Below are positions 1 to 8,688 of a stretch of DNA of 59,639 nucleotides, piece by piece. The DNA lies in assembly GCF_022458865.1 (NCBI RefSeq), contig NZ_JAJNMU010000039.1, forward strand, positions 1 to 59,639. Reading direction: 5' to 3'. A program made the position numbers and the translations under genes. Under the pieces are notes generated by a model. It worked only from the letters and a program-made list of their open reading frames with translations. It did not search any database and was not told the DNA's origin. Within the stretch, counting starts at the first letter, position 1; every line of letters starts with the position of its first letter. Source of the DNA: Paenibacillus periandrae (GTDB lineage: Bacteria; Bacillota; Bacilli; Paenibacillales; NBRC-103111).

Positions 1-79
1 CTGCTATTTACTCACTCGTTGATTCAGTTTTCAAAGGACAATTCTTTTCGATCATTTTCGACATTCCGTCAAAAGCGAC
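1..79 (-). other. rRNA operon leader (5' end of a downstream rrn operon)
   Basis: Read on the minus strand, this stretch holds the antitermination-like block TTGTCCTTTGAAAACT (about positions 29-44) that precedes 16S rRNA genes in Bacillales. It follows two tandem promoters and runs out of the window toward a 16S gene that is not included. It marks the left boundary of the ribosomal-protein-free gene block. The rRNA itself is not visible, so identification rests on the leader and the promoters. Confidence 0.8.
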
Positions 80-85
80 CTGATT

Positions 86-115
86 AATATAGCACATTCA
101 TTCATTCAATTGCAA
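86..115 (-). promoter_or_regulatory. rrn promoter P2 (sigma-A)
   Basis: On the minus strand, -35 TTGCAA (110-115) and -10 TATATT (86-91) are separated by 18 bp, with a TGC just before the -10 that resembles an extended -10. It lies directly upstream of the rRNA leader. It is the promoter nearest to the 16S leader of a tandem pair. Confidence 0.75.
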
Positions 116-183
116 GTACTTTTTTTATCATTATATGTTTCTTATTATGACCAGAAAAGCTTGCCCTCGAAGCGACAAAAAGT

Positions 184-212
184 AATATAACAAATCGGCA
201 AGAAAATTGCAA
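184..212 (-). promoter_or_regulatory. rrn promoter P1 (sigma-A) with A/T-rich upstream repeats
   Basis: On the minus strand, -35 TTGCAA (207-212) and -10 TATATT (184-189) have a 17-bp spacer. Immediately upstream (about 217-238) the 11-bp unit CTATTTTTCAG occurs twice in tandem, a plausible UP element. The arrangement of two promoters about 97 bp apart is typical of Bacillus rRNA operons. The rest of the 1-325 gene-free stretch holds only the lysS terminator. Confidence 0.75.
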
Positions 213-267
213 CAACTATTTTTCAGCTATTTTTCAGCTCAGTATACCCAACTACTAAAAAAATAAA

Positions 268-302
268 GAAAAAACGCACCTCCCATAAAGGAAGATGCGT
301 CG
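268..302 (-). terminator. lysS rho-independent terminator
   Basis: On the minus strand an 11-bp stem (arms at 290-300 and 274-284, five-base loop) is followed by a run of T. It sits 24 bp after the lysS stop codon and ends that transcript before the rrn promoters. Confidence 0.85.
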
Positions 303-325
303 TAATCATTTTATACCAGAGAAGC

Positions 326-1822
326 TTATTCGCCTTGGCGTTCGCGCATCGAAGGGAATAATAAGACATCCCTAATTGATGGGGAATCTGTCAGCAGCAT
401 GACAAGTCGATCAATTCCGATGCCAAGTCCACCTGTAGGAGGCATTCCGTACTCCAGTGCACGTAGAAAGTCTTCATCCATCTCATGTGCCTCATCATTG
501 CCTTGCTCACGCTCAATCAGTTGCGATTCAAAACGCTCACGTTGATCTATAGGGTCATTTAGCTCAGTGAATGCATTCGCATGCTCACGGGCCACAATGA
601 ACAGCTCAAAACGATCAGTAAATCGTGGGTCCAGAGCATTCTTTTTAGCTAAAGGGGAAATCGCGACAGGATGGCCATACACAAAAGTAGGCTGAATCAA
701 TGTCTCTTCGACAAACGTTTCAAAGAATTGATTCACAATATGACCAAAGGTCATCGTCGGTTCAGCATGAACCTTATGGTCCTTAGCCAATTGGTGTGCT
801 TCCTCATCCGTCATGTGCTTGCTGAAGTCGACCCCAACAACCTCTTTAATCGCATCCACCATGGAGACGCGTCTCCATTCTGGAGTCAGGTCAATTTCCT
901 GTCCTTGATACTGAAGCTTCGTTGAACCCAGCACCTCCTCGGCGATATGTGCAATCAAAGTCTCAGTCAGCTTCATGATATCCAAATAATCCGCATACGC
1001 TTCATACAGCTCAATCATTGTAAACTCTGGATTATGGCGAGTCGAAGTCCCTTCATTACGGTATACACGTCCAATCTCGTACACCTTCTCCATACCGCCA
1101 ACAATCAAACGCTTCAGATGAAGCTCGATGGCGATACGCAAATGAAGCTGCATGTCCAACGCATTATGATGCGTATTAAAAGGGCGCGCAGCCGCACCAC
1201 CTGCTACCGAATGCAAGGTCGGTGTTTCCACTTCCAAATATCCGTGGGAATCCAAATATCTGCGCATGGACTGAATAATTTTCGAACGCTGAATAAAAGT
1301 AGCCTGAACTTCCTGATTCATAATCAAATCCACATAACGCTGACGATAACGAAGCTCCACATCCTTTAAGCCATGAAACTTGTCCGGTAGCGGCAATAAC
1401 GATTTGGAAAGCACGACGACATTGTTTACTTTTACGGAGAGCTCACCTGTTTTGGTTTTAAATACAGTCCCTTGTACACCGACGATATCTCCGATATCGA
1501 GTAAATTAAAGGCCTGGTACTGGATAGCGTCCAGTGCATCCTGACGTACATACAATTGAATTTTACCGGAAATATCCTGAATATGAGCAAATCCTGCTTT
1601 ACCCATGCCGCGCTTTTGCATAATACGTCCTGCAAGGCTGACTTCGATGGATTGTGCATCCAGTTCCTCATGGGTTAATTCATCATAAGCTTGCAGTAAT
1701 TCGCCTGCATGATGGGTAACATCATATTTTTGTCCGAACGGGTCAACACCCAGCCCCCGCAGTTCATCCAATTTATTACGCCGTATTTGCAGCAATTCAT
1801 TAAACTCTTGTTCTTCTGACAT
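326..1822 (-). CDS. lysS: Lysine--tRNA ligase, class II
   Basis: LysS charges tRNA-Lys with lysine in the cytosol. The 498-residue product has the usual class II size. It has an N-terminal OB-fold anticodon-binding domain (about residues 60-165) and a catalytic domain with the class II motifs: motif 1 around VDLIMNQEV, motif 2 around YRNEGTSTRHNPEFTMIE (about 255-272), and motif 3 GLGIGIDRLVMLL near residue 470. A GGGG-containing Shine-Dalgarno precedes the ATG. It is last in the segment, as in B. subtilis where lysS also lies just before an rrn cluster. A terminator separates it from greA, so it is probably transcribed alone. No T-box leader was seen upstream. Confidence 0.97.
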   Translation of the reverse strand: MSEEQEFNELLQIRRNKLDELRGLGVDPFGQKYDVTHHAGELLQAYDELTHEELDAQSIEVSLAGRIMQKRGMGKAGFAHIQDISGKIQLYVRQDALDAIQYQAFNLLDIGDIVGVQGTVFKTKTGELSVKVNNVVVLSKSLLPLPDKFHGLKDVELRYRQRYVDLIMNQEVQATFIQRSKIIQSMRRYLDSHGYLEVETPTLHSVAGGAAARPFNTHHNALDMQLHLRIAIELHLKRLIVGGMEKVYEIGRVYRNEGTSTRHNPEFTMIELYEAYADYLDIMKLTETLIAHIAEEVLGSTKLQYQGQEIDLTPEWRRVSMVDAIKEVVGVDFSKHMTDEEAHQLAKDHKVHAEPTMTFGHIVNQFFETFVEETLIQPTFVYGHPVAISPLAKKNALDPRFTDRFELFIVAREHANAFTELNDPIDQRERFESQLIEREQGNDEAHEMDEDFLRALEYGMPPTGGLGIGIDRLVMLLTDSPSIRDVLLFPSMRERQGE

Positions 1823-1860
1823 CGTGCTTCCAGCCCCTTATCCATCATTCTTCTTACATT

Positions 1861-1887
1861 AAAAAAGCTTCCAGAGGAAGCTTTTTG
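1861..1887 (-). terminator. greA terminator (bidirectional stem)
   Basis: A perfect 8-bp stem AAGCTTCC/GGAAGCTT with a 3-base loop is followed by six T on the minus strand and five on the plus strand. It lies between greA and lysS and separates the two transcription units. Confidence 0.85.
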
Positions 1888-1928
1888 CTTGTATAAAACC
1901 GTATCGATTTCAACTTGCCTTCCACATC

Positions 1929-2405
1929 TTATTTCTTAATATCAATGATTTCATACTGAAGTGTGCCTGCGGGAACATTAATATCTACTTTTGTTCCTTT
2001 CGGTTTGCCGAGAATAGCTTTACCTACAGGACTTTCATTGGAAATTTTATTATTGAAAGGATCAGCTTCTGCCGTACCCACAATATTATACTCAACAGTT
2101 TCGCCATATTCCAAATCCTTGAGCGTTACAATAGCTCCGACACTGACTGTATCTGTGTTCACATCAGCGTTATTAATAATACGTGCGTTACGCAGCATTT
2201 TTTCTAAAGTAATGACTCTGCCTTCAATAAAAGCCTGCTCATTCTTGGCATCCTCGTACTCAGAGTTCTCACTGATATCGCCGTATCCAATTGCCACTTT
2301 GATCCGTTCCGCCACTTCACGGCGTTTGACCGATTTCAAGTGCTCCAGTTCGTCTTCTAGCTTTTTTAAACCTTCCTGCGTGAGGATGACTTCTTTCTCG
2401 GCCAC
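1929..2405 (-). CDS. greA: Transcription elongation factor GreA
   Basis: GreA enters the secondary channel of RNA polymerase and stimulates cleavage of backtracked RNA. The 158-residue product has the N-terminal coiled-coil domain (about 1-75, with conserved acidic tip residues in GDISENSEYEDAK) and the C-terminal FKBP-like domain (about 80-158, including SPVGKAILGK). The start is GTG, with GAAAGGGGA upstream. A consensus sigma-A promoter lies about 130 bp upstream and a terminator follows, so it appears monocistronic. B. subtilis has greA elsewhere, so its position between dusB and lysS is a lineage difference. Confidence 0.96.
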   Translation of the reverse strand: MAEKEVILTQEGLKKLEDELEHLKSVKRREVAERIKVAIGYGDISENSEYEDAKNEQAFIEGRVITLEKMLRNARIINNADVNTDTVSVGAIVTLKDLEYGETVEYNIVGTAEADPFNNKISNESPVGKAILGKPKGTKVDINVPAGTLQYEIIDIKK

Positions 2406-2537
2406 GGTAACGATCCCCTTTCATGTAAAAAATTCCCGTATTTATGAGCGGATTCATGGAGTCTGAATTCACTGTTAATCATATGTTGACCATCTTATTC
2501 TTAATGACTAATATCTCATGAGGATGACTATTGACTG

Positions 2538-2566
2538 ATTATATTGCAAGCCTATACAAATGTCAA
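2538..2566 (-). promoter_or_regulatory. Consensus sigma-A promoter of greA
   Basis: On the minus strand, TTGACA (2561-2566) and TATAAT (2538-2543) are both perfect matches with the optimal 17-bp spacer. Transcription would start near 2531 and give a leader of about 125 nt before greA. It lies just downstream of dusB. Confidence 0.9.
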
Positions 2567-2587
2567 TCTAAGCCAAACCTACAACTT

Positions 2588-3604
2588 TTAGACCAATTGC
2601 CGCATAATCGGCATTCCATCCTGGGAATCGGTATTGTCCAATGAAGCAACAAATTCCTCCAGCACGCCAGCCATAATATCTCGCTTGGTCGTCTCCATAA
2701 CGATGTCCTTCACACGTGCTCCACCCGGTAAACCTTTTAGATACCAAGCCAGATGCTTACGCATTTCCTTAACGGCAACGTTCTCGCCTTTAAGTGCTAC
2801 CAGTCGATCCATATGCAAAATTGCGATGCGGATTTTTTCCTGACCTGTTGGCTCTGGAGGCAGCTCTCCCTTGGTCAAGTATTGAATGGTCCGGTACAGC
2901 ATCCACGGATTACCGAGCGCAGCCCGCCCGATCATAACACCATCTACACCGGTCTCATCCAGCATTCGCTTGGCATCCTCAGGTGTTGTCACATCGCCAT
3001 TCCCAATGACAGGAATCGACACGGATTGCTTAACGTCTCGAATGATATCCCAATTGGCGTGTCCTGTATACATTTGTACACGTGTCCGGCCATGGACAGA
3101 AACAGCAGAACCACCGCCATTTTCGACAGCTTTAGCATTTTGCACCGCATATATATGCTCATCGTCCCAGCCGATCCGCATTTTCACTGTAACCGGCTTA
3201 CTTACGGCCTTCACGACGGTTGTAATCATCTCTTCAATTCTGGATGGATCGAGCAGCCAACGGGCTCCTGCCTCACATTTCGTTATCTTGGGAACGGGAC
3301 ATCCCATATTAATATCAATGATATCGGCATTCGTATGACGATCCACATGCTTTGCCGCTTCAACCAGCGTTTCTGTATCTCCACCAAAAATTTGCAGACT
3401 GAGCGGCTTTTCCCGGTCATCCACAAACAGCATATCCATCGTACGATGATTTCCATGTAAAATAGCTTTGTCACTAACCATTTCGGCACATACCAGCCCA
3501 CAGCCGAATTCCTTGGCGATCAGCCGAAAAGCCGGATTGCAGACACCTGCCATTGGCGCTAATACGACTTGGTTGGGCGCGACGACATTTCCTATTTTCA
3601 ACAT
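2588..3604 (-). CDS. dusB: tRNA-dihydrouridine synthase DusB
   Basis: This FMN-dependent enzyme reduces uridines in the tRNA D-loop. The 338-residue product has a TIM barrel starting with VVLAPMAGVCN and the DINMGCPVPKI segment. The catalytic cysteine is expected in the nearby TKCEAGARWL motif, and RIGWDD and the FMN-phosphate segment VIGNGDV follow. A strong AGGAGG precedes the ATG. It follows the small regulator yazB closely, as in the B. subtilis folate operon where yacF occupies this place, so it is probably cotranscribed with the folate genes. Confidence 0.93.
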   Translation of the reverse strand: MLKIGNVVAPNQVVLAPMAGVCNPAFRLIAKEFGCGLVCAEMVSDKAILHGNHRTMDMLFVDDREKPLSLQIFGGDTETLVEAAKHVDRHTNADIIDINMGCPVPKITKCEAGARWLLDPSRIEEMITTVVKAVSKPVTVKMRIGWDDEHIYAVQNAKAVENGGGSAVSVHGRTRVQMYTGHANWDIIRDVKQSVSIPVIGNGDVTTPEDAKRMLDETGVDGVMIGRAALGNPWMLYRTIQYLTKGELPPEPTGQEKIRIAILHMDRLVALKGENVAVKEMRKHLAWYLKGLPGGARVKDIVMETTKRDIMAGVLEEFVASLDNTDSQDGMPIMRQLV

Positions 3605-3631
3605 ATAGTACCTCCTCCTTTCTTGTGCTAT

Positions 3632-3841
3632 TTATTTTGCAGTTGGAAAGAGCTCTTCCGGGTCAATTCCGAGTACTTCGGATATTTTACTAATGATCTG
3701 TGCGTCCGGACTTCGAGTTCCTCGTTCGATAGCTCCCAGAACAGCAATCGATACATCCAATTGATCGGCCAGCTCTGTCTGTGTAAAGCCCTTCAGCTTA
3801 CGAAACGCGCGAATGCGCTGTGCTATTGCATAGGATTCCAT
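3632..3841 (-). CDS. yazB: Small HTH (Xre-type) regulator, YazB-like
   Basis: This 69-residue protein is almost entirely one helix-turn-helix domain of the Cro/C1 type, with the recognizable pattern RIRAFRKLKGFTQTELA followed by IAVLGAIERGTRSP. No effector domain is present. The ATG overlaps the 3' end of folK by 19 bp and is preceded by GGAGGG, so it is translationally coupled to the folate operon. B. subtilis has an equivalent gene (yazB) of unknown function in the same place. Its target is unknown; autoregulation of the folate operon is only a guess. Confidence 0.85.
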   Translation of the reverse strand: MESYAIAQRIRAFRKLKGFTQTELADQLDVSIAVLGAIERGTRSPDAQIISKISEVLGIDPEELFPTAK

Positions 3842-4329
3842 ATTCTGACACCCTCCTTCCCATCCACCTGATCCAACTGCTCAGCCCACTCACCAGCTTG
3901 ACTGGAGTGTCTCTGCTGCATAACCTCGACCAGGGGTACCAATACAAACGCCCGCTCTGTCATTCGCGGATGCGGTAAAATGAGCTGCGGATCTTCCTGT
4001 TGAAGATCATCATACAGCAATAAATCCAGGTCAATCGTTCGTGGTCCGAAACGAATCTCTCTTATGCGGCCGAGCTTATTTTCTATACTTAGCATAACAG
4101 TAAAAAGCTCCTGTGCCGATAGGTGAGTTTCCACCTCAATTACCATATTCAAAAAAGCGTCCTGATCCACATAACCAACAGGCTCGGTTTCATATAGTTG
4201 TGAGCGTCCGGAGACGTGAATATGTTCATGGTTATCAAGATACTGAATGGCATCCTGTAGATTCCGTTCCCGATCACCCATATTGGAGCCAAGTGCAAGG
4301 TATGCACAACATGGTGACATAGAGCCCAT
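3823..4329 (-). CDS. folK: 2-amino-4-hydroxy-6-hydroxymethyldihydropteridine pyrophosphokinase
   Basis: FolK transfers pyrophosphate from ATP to hydroxymethyl-dihydropterin in folate synthesis. The core AYLALGSNMGDRERNLQ, the ENKLGRIR segment, the GPRTIDLDLLLYDD motif that carries metal-binding aspartates, and LPHPRMTERAFVLVPL are all present. The reading frame is open to 4374, but the ATG at 4329 lies 4 nt after the folB stop and gives 168 residues, the usual family length. An ATG at 4320 is a further alternative. It overlaps yazB downstream. Confidence 0.94.
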   Translation of the reverse strand: MGSMSPCCAYLALGSNMGDRERNLQDAIQYLDNHEHIHVSGRSQLYETEPVGYVDQDAFLNMVIEVETHLSAQELFTVMLSIENKLGRIREIRFGPRTIDLDLLLYDDLQQEDPQLILPHPRMTERAFVLVPLVEVMQQRHSSQAGEWAEQLDQVDGKEGVRIWNPMQ

Positions 4330-4333
4330 AAAG

Positions 4334-4696
4334 TTATACCCGCTTTCTGCGAATTTCAACCTTGACACCATCAAAAAACATTTTCACCGGCGGATGCGGC
4401 TTGAGTACACGTACGGTCACCTCAAGGATACTGGGGTACGTTTGCAGCAATAGAGCAGCAATTTCCTCAGCGAGTGCTTCTATGAGCTTAAATACTTGGC
4501 CTTCCACGATATTACGAATGACCTCATAGGCTTCAGCGTAATTGACGGTATCTTCAACACGGTCACTTCGACCGGGCTTATCCAACGGCAGCATCAGCTC
4601 GACATCCACCTGATAGCGCTGACCGAGCTTGTTCTCTTCAGAAAACACGCCGTGATAGCCAAAAAATTGCAAACCTGTCATGATGATTTTATCCAA
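4334..4696 (-). CDS. folB: Dihydroneopterin aldolase
   Basis: FolB converts dihydroneopterin to hydroxymethyl-dihydropterin and glycolaldehyde. The 120-residue product has the family start DKIIMTGLQFFGYHGVF with the conserved catalytic region, then VNYAEAYEVI and LIEALAEEIA and a C-terminal KPHPPVK. Length and order match the homo-octameric enzyme. It overlaps folP by 8 bp and is followed after 4 nt by folK, so it sits inside a tightly coupled folate operon. Confidence 0.95.
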   Translation of the reverse strand: MDKIIMTGLQFFGYHGVFSEENKLGQRYQVDVELMLPLDKPGRSDRVEDTVNYAEAYEVIRNIVEGQVFKLIEALAEEIAALLLQTYPSILEVTVRVLKPHPPVKMFFDGVKVEIRRKRV

Positions 4697-5558
4697 TGCT
4701 TGTTCCTCCCTTATGATTTAGCATCGTATCCATCATCAATGCGGCCCGTTTCATTTCCAATACATCATGGACTCTAATGATCGAGCAGCCTTGTTGAATT
4801 CCCATGCAGACTGTGGCCGCGGTGCCTTCTCGTACTTCATTGGCAGGAAGGCCCAGCGTTCGTGTAATCATGCTTTTTCTTGACGTCCCTAGTAAAACAG
4901 GATAACCAATAGCGACAATTCGATGCAGCTCATTCATCAGCTGTAAATTGTGCTCGTACGATTTGGCAAAGCCAATGCCCGGGTCAAGTATGATCTGTGA
5001 ATCCCTGATTCCGGCAGCATGCGCCAGGCGAATACTTTGCAGCAAATCGTCTATAACCTCAGGAATGTAATCATCATACACGGCTTCATTCCGATTATGC
5101 ATAATCACTATAGGGCATCCATACTCCGCCGCTAATTGAGCCATTTCCGGTTCTCTTTTCAAGCCCCAAATATCATTCAACACATGCGCACCCGCTGCGA
5201 GGGCCTGTCGGGCAACCTCTGCTTTGTAGGTGTCTACGGATAAAGGAACCGTGATCCCGGCCTCTATCAGAGCCTCTACAACAGGAATAACTCGCTGCAG
5301 CTCTTGCTCAAGGGTTACAATAGTTGAACCCGGACGGGTTGATTCTCCACCAATATCAATCATATCGGCTCCTGCAGCAACCATCCGCCTTGCCTGTTCT
5401 ACGGCCGCTTGTACGCCAACGTACAAGCCTCCATCGCTGAACGAATCCGGGGTCACATTTAAAATCCCCATAATCGCCGTTCGATTGCGTAGATCCAGTA
5501 TGATCCCGCGGCAATCGACCTCAATACCTCGTCTATGTGATATTTCCATCTTATTCAT
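4689..5558 (-). CDS. folP: Dihydropteroate synthase
   Basis: FolP condenses p-aminobenzoate with hydroxymethyl-dihydropterin pyrophosphate and is the sulfonamide target. The 289-residue TIM barrel contains MGILNVTPDSFSDGG (pterin/pyrophosphate loop), DIGGESTRPG, VDTYKAEVA, LNDIWG, IILDPGIGFAKS, GTSRKS and RVHDV at the C-terminus. It lies between pabC (3-bp gap) and folB (8-bp overlap), putting PABA synthesis directly beside its use. Confidence 0.97.
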   Translation of the reverse strand: MNKMEISHRRGIEVDCRGIILDLRNRTAIMGILNVTPDSFSDGGLYVGVQAAVEQARRMVAAGADMIDIGGESTRPGSTIVTLEQELQRVIPVVEALIEAGITVPLSVDTYKAEVARQALAAGAHVLNDIWGLKREPEMAQLAAEYGCPIVIMHNRNEAVYDDYIPEVIDDLLQSIRLAHAAGIRDSQIILDPGIGFAKSYEHNLQLMNELHRIVAIGYPVLLGTSRKSMITRTLGLPANEVREGTAATVCMGIQQGCSIIRVHDVLEMKRAALMMDTMLNHKGGTSIG

Positions 5559-5561
5559 CCT

Positions 5562-6440
5562 TTATATTACCGCTATTGTGCGCTGTCTATATAGCCGCAG
5601 CAGACGCCCAGTCAAGTCGCCAATTATTCCGTTGCTCATCGTTGTTTGCTGTCCTGTAGGATCAAACAGCTTCGTAATGGGTACGATCTCCTGGATAGAG
5701 TTCGTAATGAATACTTCATCCGCTTCACGAATAGTGCTCCAGTCATACAAACCTTCCTCAACGTATACCCCAGCCGCTTCCGCCAGGCTGATTACAAAAG
5801 CACGCGTAATTCCCGGTAATATCCCGGTTGCCAAGGATGGCGTGTACAATCGTCCGTGCTTCACATAAAATACGTTGTTGACTATCCCTTCCGCTATTCG
5901 CCCTTGTCCATCCACAAGAAGTCCTTCGGCCCCATCAGCCCAAGGATACTGCTGGAGCTCACGCTTGGCCAAGATGTTGTTCATAAAATGCAAGGACTTG
6001 AGACGCACGGGACCCTCGGGCGTGTTTCTTGGCAGCTGCAGGAGCTGCAGTGATTTCCCGTAACGGTCCTGTTGTTCATTTCTTGGAGGAAGCGATTTGA
6101 TATAGACAATGACAGAAGGTTCAGCGTAAGAGCCTACAGGTAAACCCAAAGCTTCCTGTCCGGCTGTTACTGTAAATCTTATATAAGCATTCCTCAGCTC
6201 ATTAGCGTGGAGCAAACTTTGAACGATTTGCTCCCATTGTCCTGCTTCGGTTTGATAAGCTATCCCTAATTGTTCACAGCCTGCCTGCAGACGTGCCCGA
6301 TGCTTTTCCAGCAAGAAGGGCTGTCCATCATAAGTCCGAAACGTTTCAAACAAGCCGATACCGTATAAAAAACCATGGTCGTAAACCGATACCATGGCCT
6401 CTTGTTCGTTCGTCACACGACCGTTGATATAGATCTTCAC
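5562..6440 (-). CDS. pabC: Aminodeoxychorismate lyase (PLP, fold type IV)
   Basis: PabC releases pyruvate from aminodeoxychorismate to give p-aminobenzoate. The 292-residue protein has the class IV aminotransferase pattern: VYDHGFLYGIGLFETFRTY near the start, RFTVTAG, the lysine-containing LKSLHFMNNILAKRE that is expected to hold PLP, and the phosphate-binding LPGITRAFV. It overlaps pabA by 4 bp. D-amino-acid or branched-chain aminotransferases share the fold; the operon context favours PabC. Confidence 0.92.
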   Translation of the reverse strand: MKIYINGRVTNEQEAMVSVYDHGFLYGIGLFETFRTYDGQPFLLEKHRARLQAGCEQLGIAYQTEAGQWEQIVQSLLHANELRNAYIRFTVTAGQEALGLPVGSYAEPSVIVYIKSLPPRNEQQDRYGKSLQLLQLPRNTPEGPVRLKSLHFMNNILAKRELQQYPWADGAEGLLVDGQGRIAEGIVNNVFYVKHGRLYTPSLATGILPGITRAFVISLAEAAGVYVEEGLYDWSTIREADEVFITNSIQEIVPITKLFDPTGQQTTMSNGIIGDLTGRLLRLYRQRTIAVI

Positions 6441-7018
6441 GCTTGCTTAACTCCTGTTTCCTGCAAAAAGTTTTTTAATATTTGCAATCCGTGATCTGTG
6501 ATAATGGATTCTGGATGGAACTGTACACCTTCGATAGGATACTCCTTATGACGCAATCCCATAATTTCACCTTCGGCTGTTTCGGCGCTGATTTCCAGAC
6601 AATCGGGCAGCGTTTCTCTTTTTACGATCAAGGAATGATAACGGGTAGCCGTAAATGGCGAAGGCAGGCCTTTAAACAAGGTTTTACCGTCATGAATAAT
6701 CGGAGAGGTTTTGCCATGCATCAACCGTTCAGCACGAATAACATCGCCTCCGAATACTTGTCCAATCGACTGGTGCCCCAGACACACGCCCAAAATTGGA
6801 ATTTTACCTTTAAAACGCTCGATTAAGGCCAGACTAATACCTGCTTCATTTGGCGTACATGGGCCAGGAGAAATCAAAATATGATCCGGCTTCAACGCCT
6901 CGATACCATCCAGGTCAATCTCATCATTACGGCGCACCTCAACGTGCTCGCCAAGCTCACCTAAATATTGCACCAAATTATACGTAAACGAATCGTAGTT
7001 ATCAATCACTAGAATCAT
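6437..7018 (-). CDS. pabA: Glutamine amidotransferase of aminodeoxychorismate/anthranilate synthase
   Basis: This class I amidotransferase supplies ammonia to PabB; in B. subtilis the same subunit also serves anthranilate synthase (TrpG). The 193-residue protein has DNYDSFTYNLVQYL, the oxyanion segment ISPGPCTPNEAG, the nucleophile motif GVCLGHQSIG and the histidine-glutamate pair in VQFHPESI. Its leader shows a plain Shine-Dalgarno and no run of GAG/UAG repeats, so TRAP control as in B. subtilis is not evident here. Confidence 0.95.
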   Translation of the reverse strand: MILVIDNYDSFTYNLVQYLGELGEHVEVRRNDEIDLDGIEALKPDHILISPGPCTPNEAGISLALIERFKGKIPILGVCLGHQSIGQVFGGDVIRAERLMHGKTSPIIHDGKTLFKGLPSPFTATRYHSLIVKRETLPDCLEISAETAEGEIMGLRHKEYPIEGVQFHPESIITDHGLQILKNFLQETGVKQA

Positions 7019-7033
7019 CGTAATCCCTCACCT

Positions 7034-8581
7034 TCACACCGGATTTTGAACACTTAATTCGCTGTATTGTATCGCTTTCCATAACGCCTTCGCTTTGTTG
7101 ATCGATTCCGTATATTCCTTCTCGGGTATCGAATCAATGACAATGCCTGCACCTGCTTGTACGTAGCCTATACCGTCCACTACAACGAGGGTACGGATTA
7201 CAATGTTGAATTCCATGTTTCCGTTATAATCCATCCATCCGATTGAGCCCGTGTACGGTCCGCGGCGAACTGGCTCCAGCTCCTCAATAATCTGCATGGT
7301 GCGAATTTTGGGAGCACCCGTAATCGTTCCCCCCGGGAATTTGGCTGCAATAACCTCATAGGCCCCGTTGCCTTCCGCTAGTTGCCCCTCAACCTGAGAA
7401 ACAATGTGCATGACATGAGAATAATATTCAATAACCATAAAATCCTTGACCTTTACCGTTCCATAGGTCGATATGCGCCCCAGATCGTTGCGTTCCAGGT
7501 CAACCAGCATAATATGCTCGGCCCGCTCTTTTTCATGATGAATGAGCTCATCTGCCAGCTTACGATCCTCCTCGGCGTTTTTGCCTCGAGGTCTTGTGCC
7601 AGCAATCGGGCGTGCTCTGACCACACCACTTTCCAACTGCACCAGAAGCTCCGGCGAGCCCGACACGAGCTGAAAATCTTCAAATCGCATCATAGCCATA
7701 TAAGGTGACGGATTGATAACGCGCAGCCATTCATAGATTTCCTCAGGACTTTGGGTGAGCCGCTTATGTTGACGGACGGACAAATTAACTTGAAATACAT
7801 CGCCTGCACCAATGTAATCCTTAATTGCATTTACCGCATCGATGTAAGCTTCCCTCGGAAAATCTGCTTTAATGCCTTCAATAGAGTCAACATCAATATG
7901 AAGTTGATCGTTGTCCATATGCTTCAGCATCATGTCTCTAGTACGCAGTGCATCGTTCTCGTTATTGATTACAGCGATCCGGTCCCATCTTTCTTTCATC
8001 CGATAAATGTCTGCTGCTGCCTGGCTGTAAAGCTGCTCTAGCTCGTCAAGACCGCCTACAGATGGGTTCCATTGATGAGAAGATGAGCAATACAGCTCCC
8101 GCTTCTCATGATCAATGATCCAAACCTGATCAAACCGGACAAAGGCATAATCGGGTATATCCAAATCGTCTACAGACGTCTCAGGAAGCTTCTCAATTGA
8201 ACGAACCACATCGTATCCCCAAAAACCAACGCAGCCGCCCAGAAACTTCGGGGCTTTGTCGACGACAGGGGAGTGGAATGGCTCCATCCATTGGCGAACC
8301 AGCTCAAGCGAGGCCCCATGCTGCTCAACAACAGATCCGTCTGTATTTGTAATGATCGCTTGATCGTGTTTCCCCCGAATTTCCGAAATCGGTTGAAGAC
8401 CAAGAAACGTGTAGCGTCCGCCTTTTCCACTCTCCAATACAAAAGAACCCGGATTTGCTTGCTTCCATGCATACTCCCATGAAAGGATACGGTCATTCTC
8501 CAAAGGAAACGATTGTACATAAGGAAGCATCGTGTAATGCTCAGCCCATTCGTTCCATTGCTTATAGGTTGTTACAAACAC
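7034..8581 (-). CDS. pabB: Aminodeoxychorismate synthase component I
   Basis: PabB aminates chorismate to 4-amino-4-deoxychorismate with ammonia from PabA. The chorismate-binding half (about residues 250-505) shows FQVNLSVRQ, GSPELLV, RPIAGTRPRG, MLVDLERNDLGRI and the GAPKIRTMQIIEELEP block. The open frame extends to an ATG at 8662, but that ATG lies inside the cysK terminator. The GTG at 8581 is preceded by AAAGGGGGGAAGCAG and gives 515 residues. The frame heads the PABA/folate operon. TrpE is a close relative, so the call leans on pabA-pabC-folP adjacency. Confidence 0.93.
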   Translation of the reverse strand: MFVTTYKQWNEWAEHYTMLPYVQSFPLENDRILSWEYAWKQANPGSFVLESGKGGRYTFLGLQPISEIRGKHDQAIITNTDGSVVEQHGASLELVRQWMEPFHSPVVDKAPKFLGGCVGFWGYDVVRSIEKLPETSVDDLDIPDYAFVRFDQVWIIDHEKRELYCSSSHQWNPSVGGLDELEQLYSQAAADIYRMKERWDRIAVINNENDALRTRDMMLKHMDNDQLHIDVDSIEGIKADFPREAYIDAVNAIKDYIGAGDVFQVNLSVRQHKRLTQSPEEIYEWLRVINPSPYMAMMRFEDFQLVSGSPELLVQLESGVVRARPIAGTRPRGKNAEEDRKLADELIHHEKERAEHIMLVDLERNDLGRISTYGTVKVKDFMVIEYYSHVMHIVSQVEGQLAEGNGAYEVIAAKFPGGTITGAPKIRTMQIIEELEPVRRGPYTGSIGWMDYNGNMEFNIVIRTLVVVDGIGYVQAGAGIVIDSIPEKEYTESINKAKALWKAIQYSELSVQNPV

Positions 8582-8644
8582 CTGCTTCCCCCCTTTATCT
8601 ACGCTGTCATATAAGTTAGGATTTAGTATACTGTATATTCTCAA

Positions 8645-8676
8645 CGAAAAAAAGCCCCTCAAGGAACTGAAGGGCT
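8645..8676 (-). terminator. cysK terminator
   Basis: A 9-bp stem with one G-U pair (arms 8668-8676 and 8653-8661) is followed by seven T on the minus strand. It lies 12 bp beyond the cysK stop and separates cysK from the pab/fol operon. The spurious upstream start of pabB falls inside it. Confidence 0.85.
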
Positions 8677-8688
8677 CTGTCGATGCTG

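Noticed and set aside
57..63. Spo0A-box core TGTCGAA in the rrn leader
   Set aside because: A single 7-mer in an A/T-rich region is expected by chance; no second box is near.
1823..1928. T-box leader before lysS
   Set aside because: The gap is only about 105 bp and contains the greA terminator; no T-box sequence is visible.
2753..3460. Plus-strand open frame of 235 codons opposite dusB
   Set aside because: It is the shadow of a well supported gene and shows no domain or ribosome-binding site.
7019..7033. TRAP binding site before pabA
   Set aside because: No series of GAG/UAG triplets is present near the ribosome-binding site.
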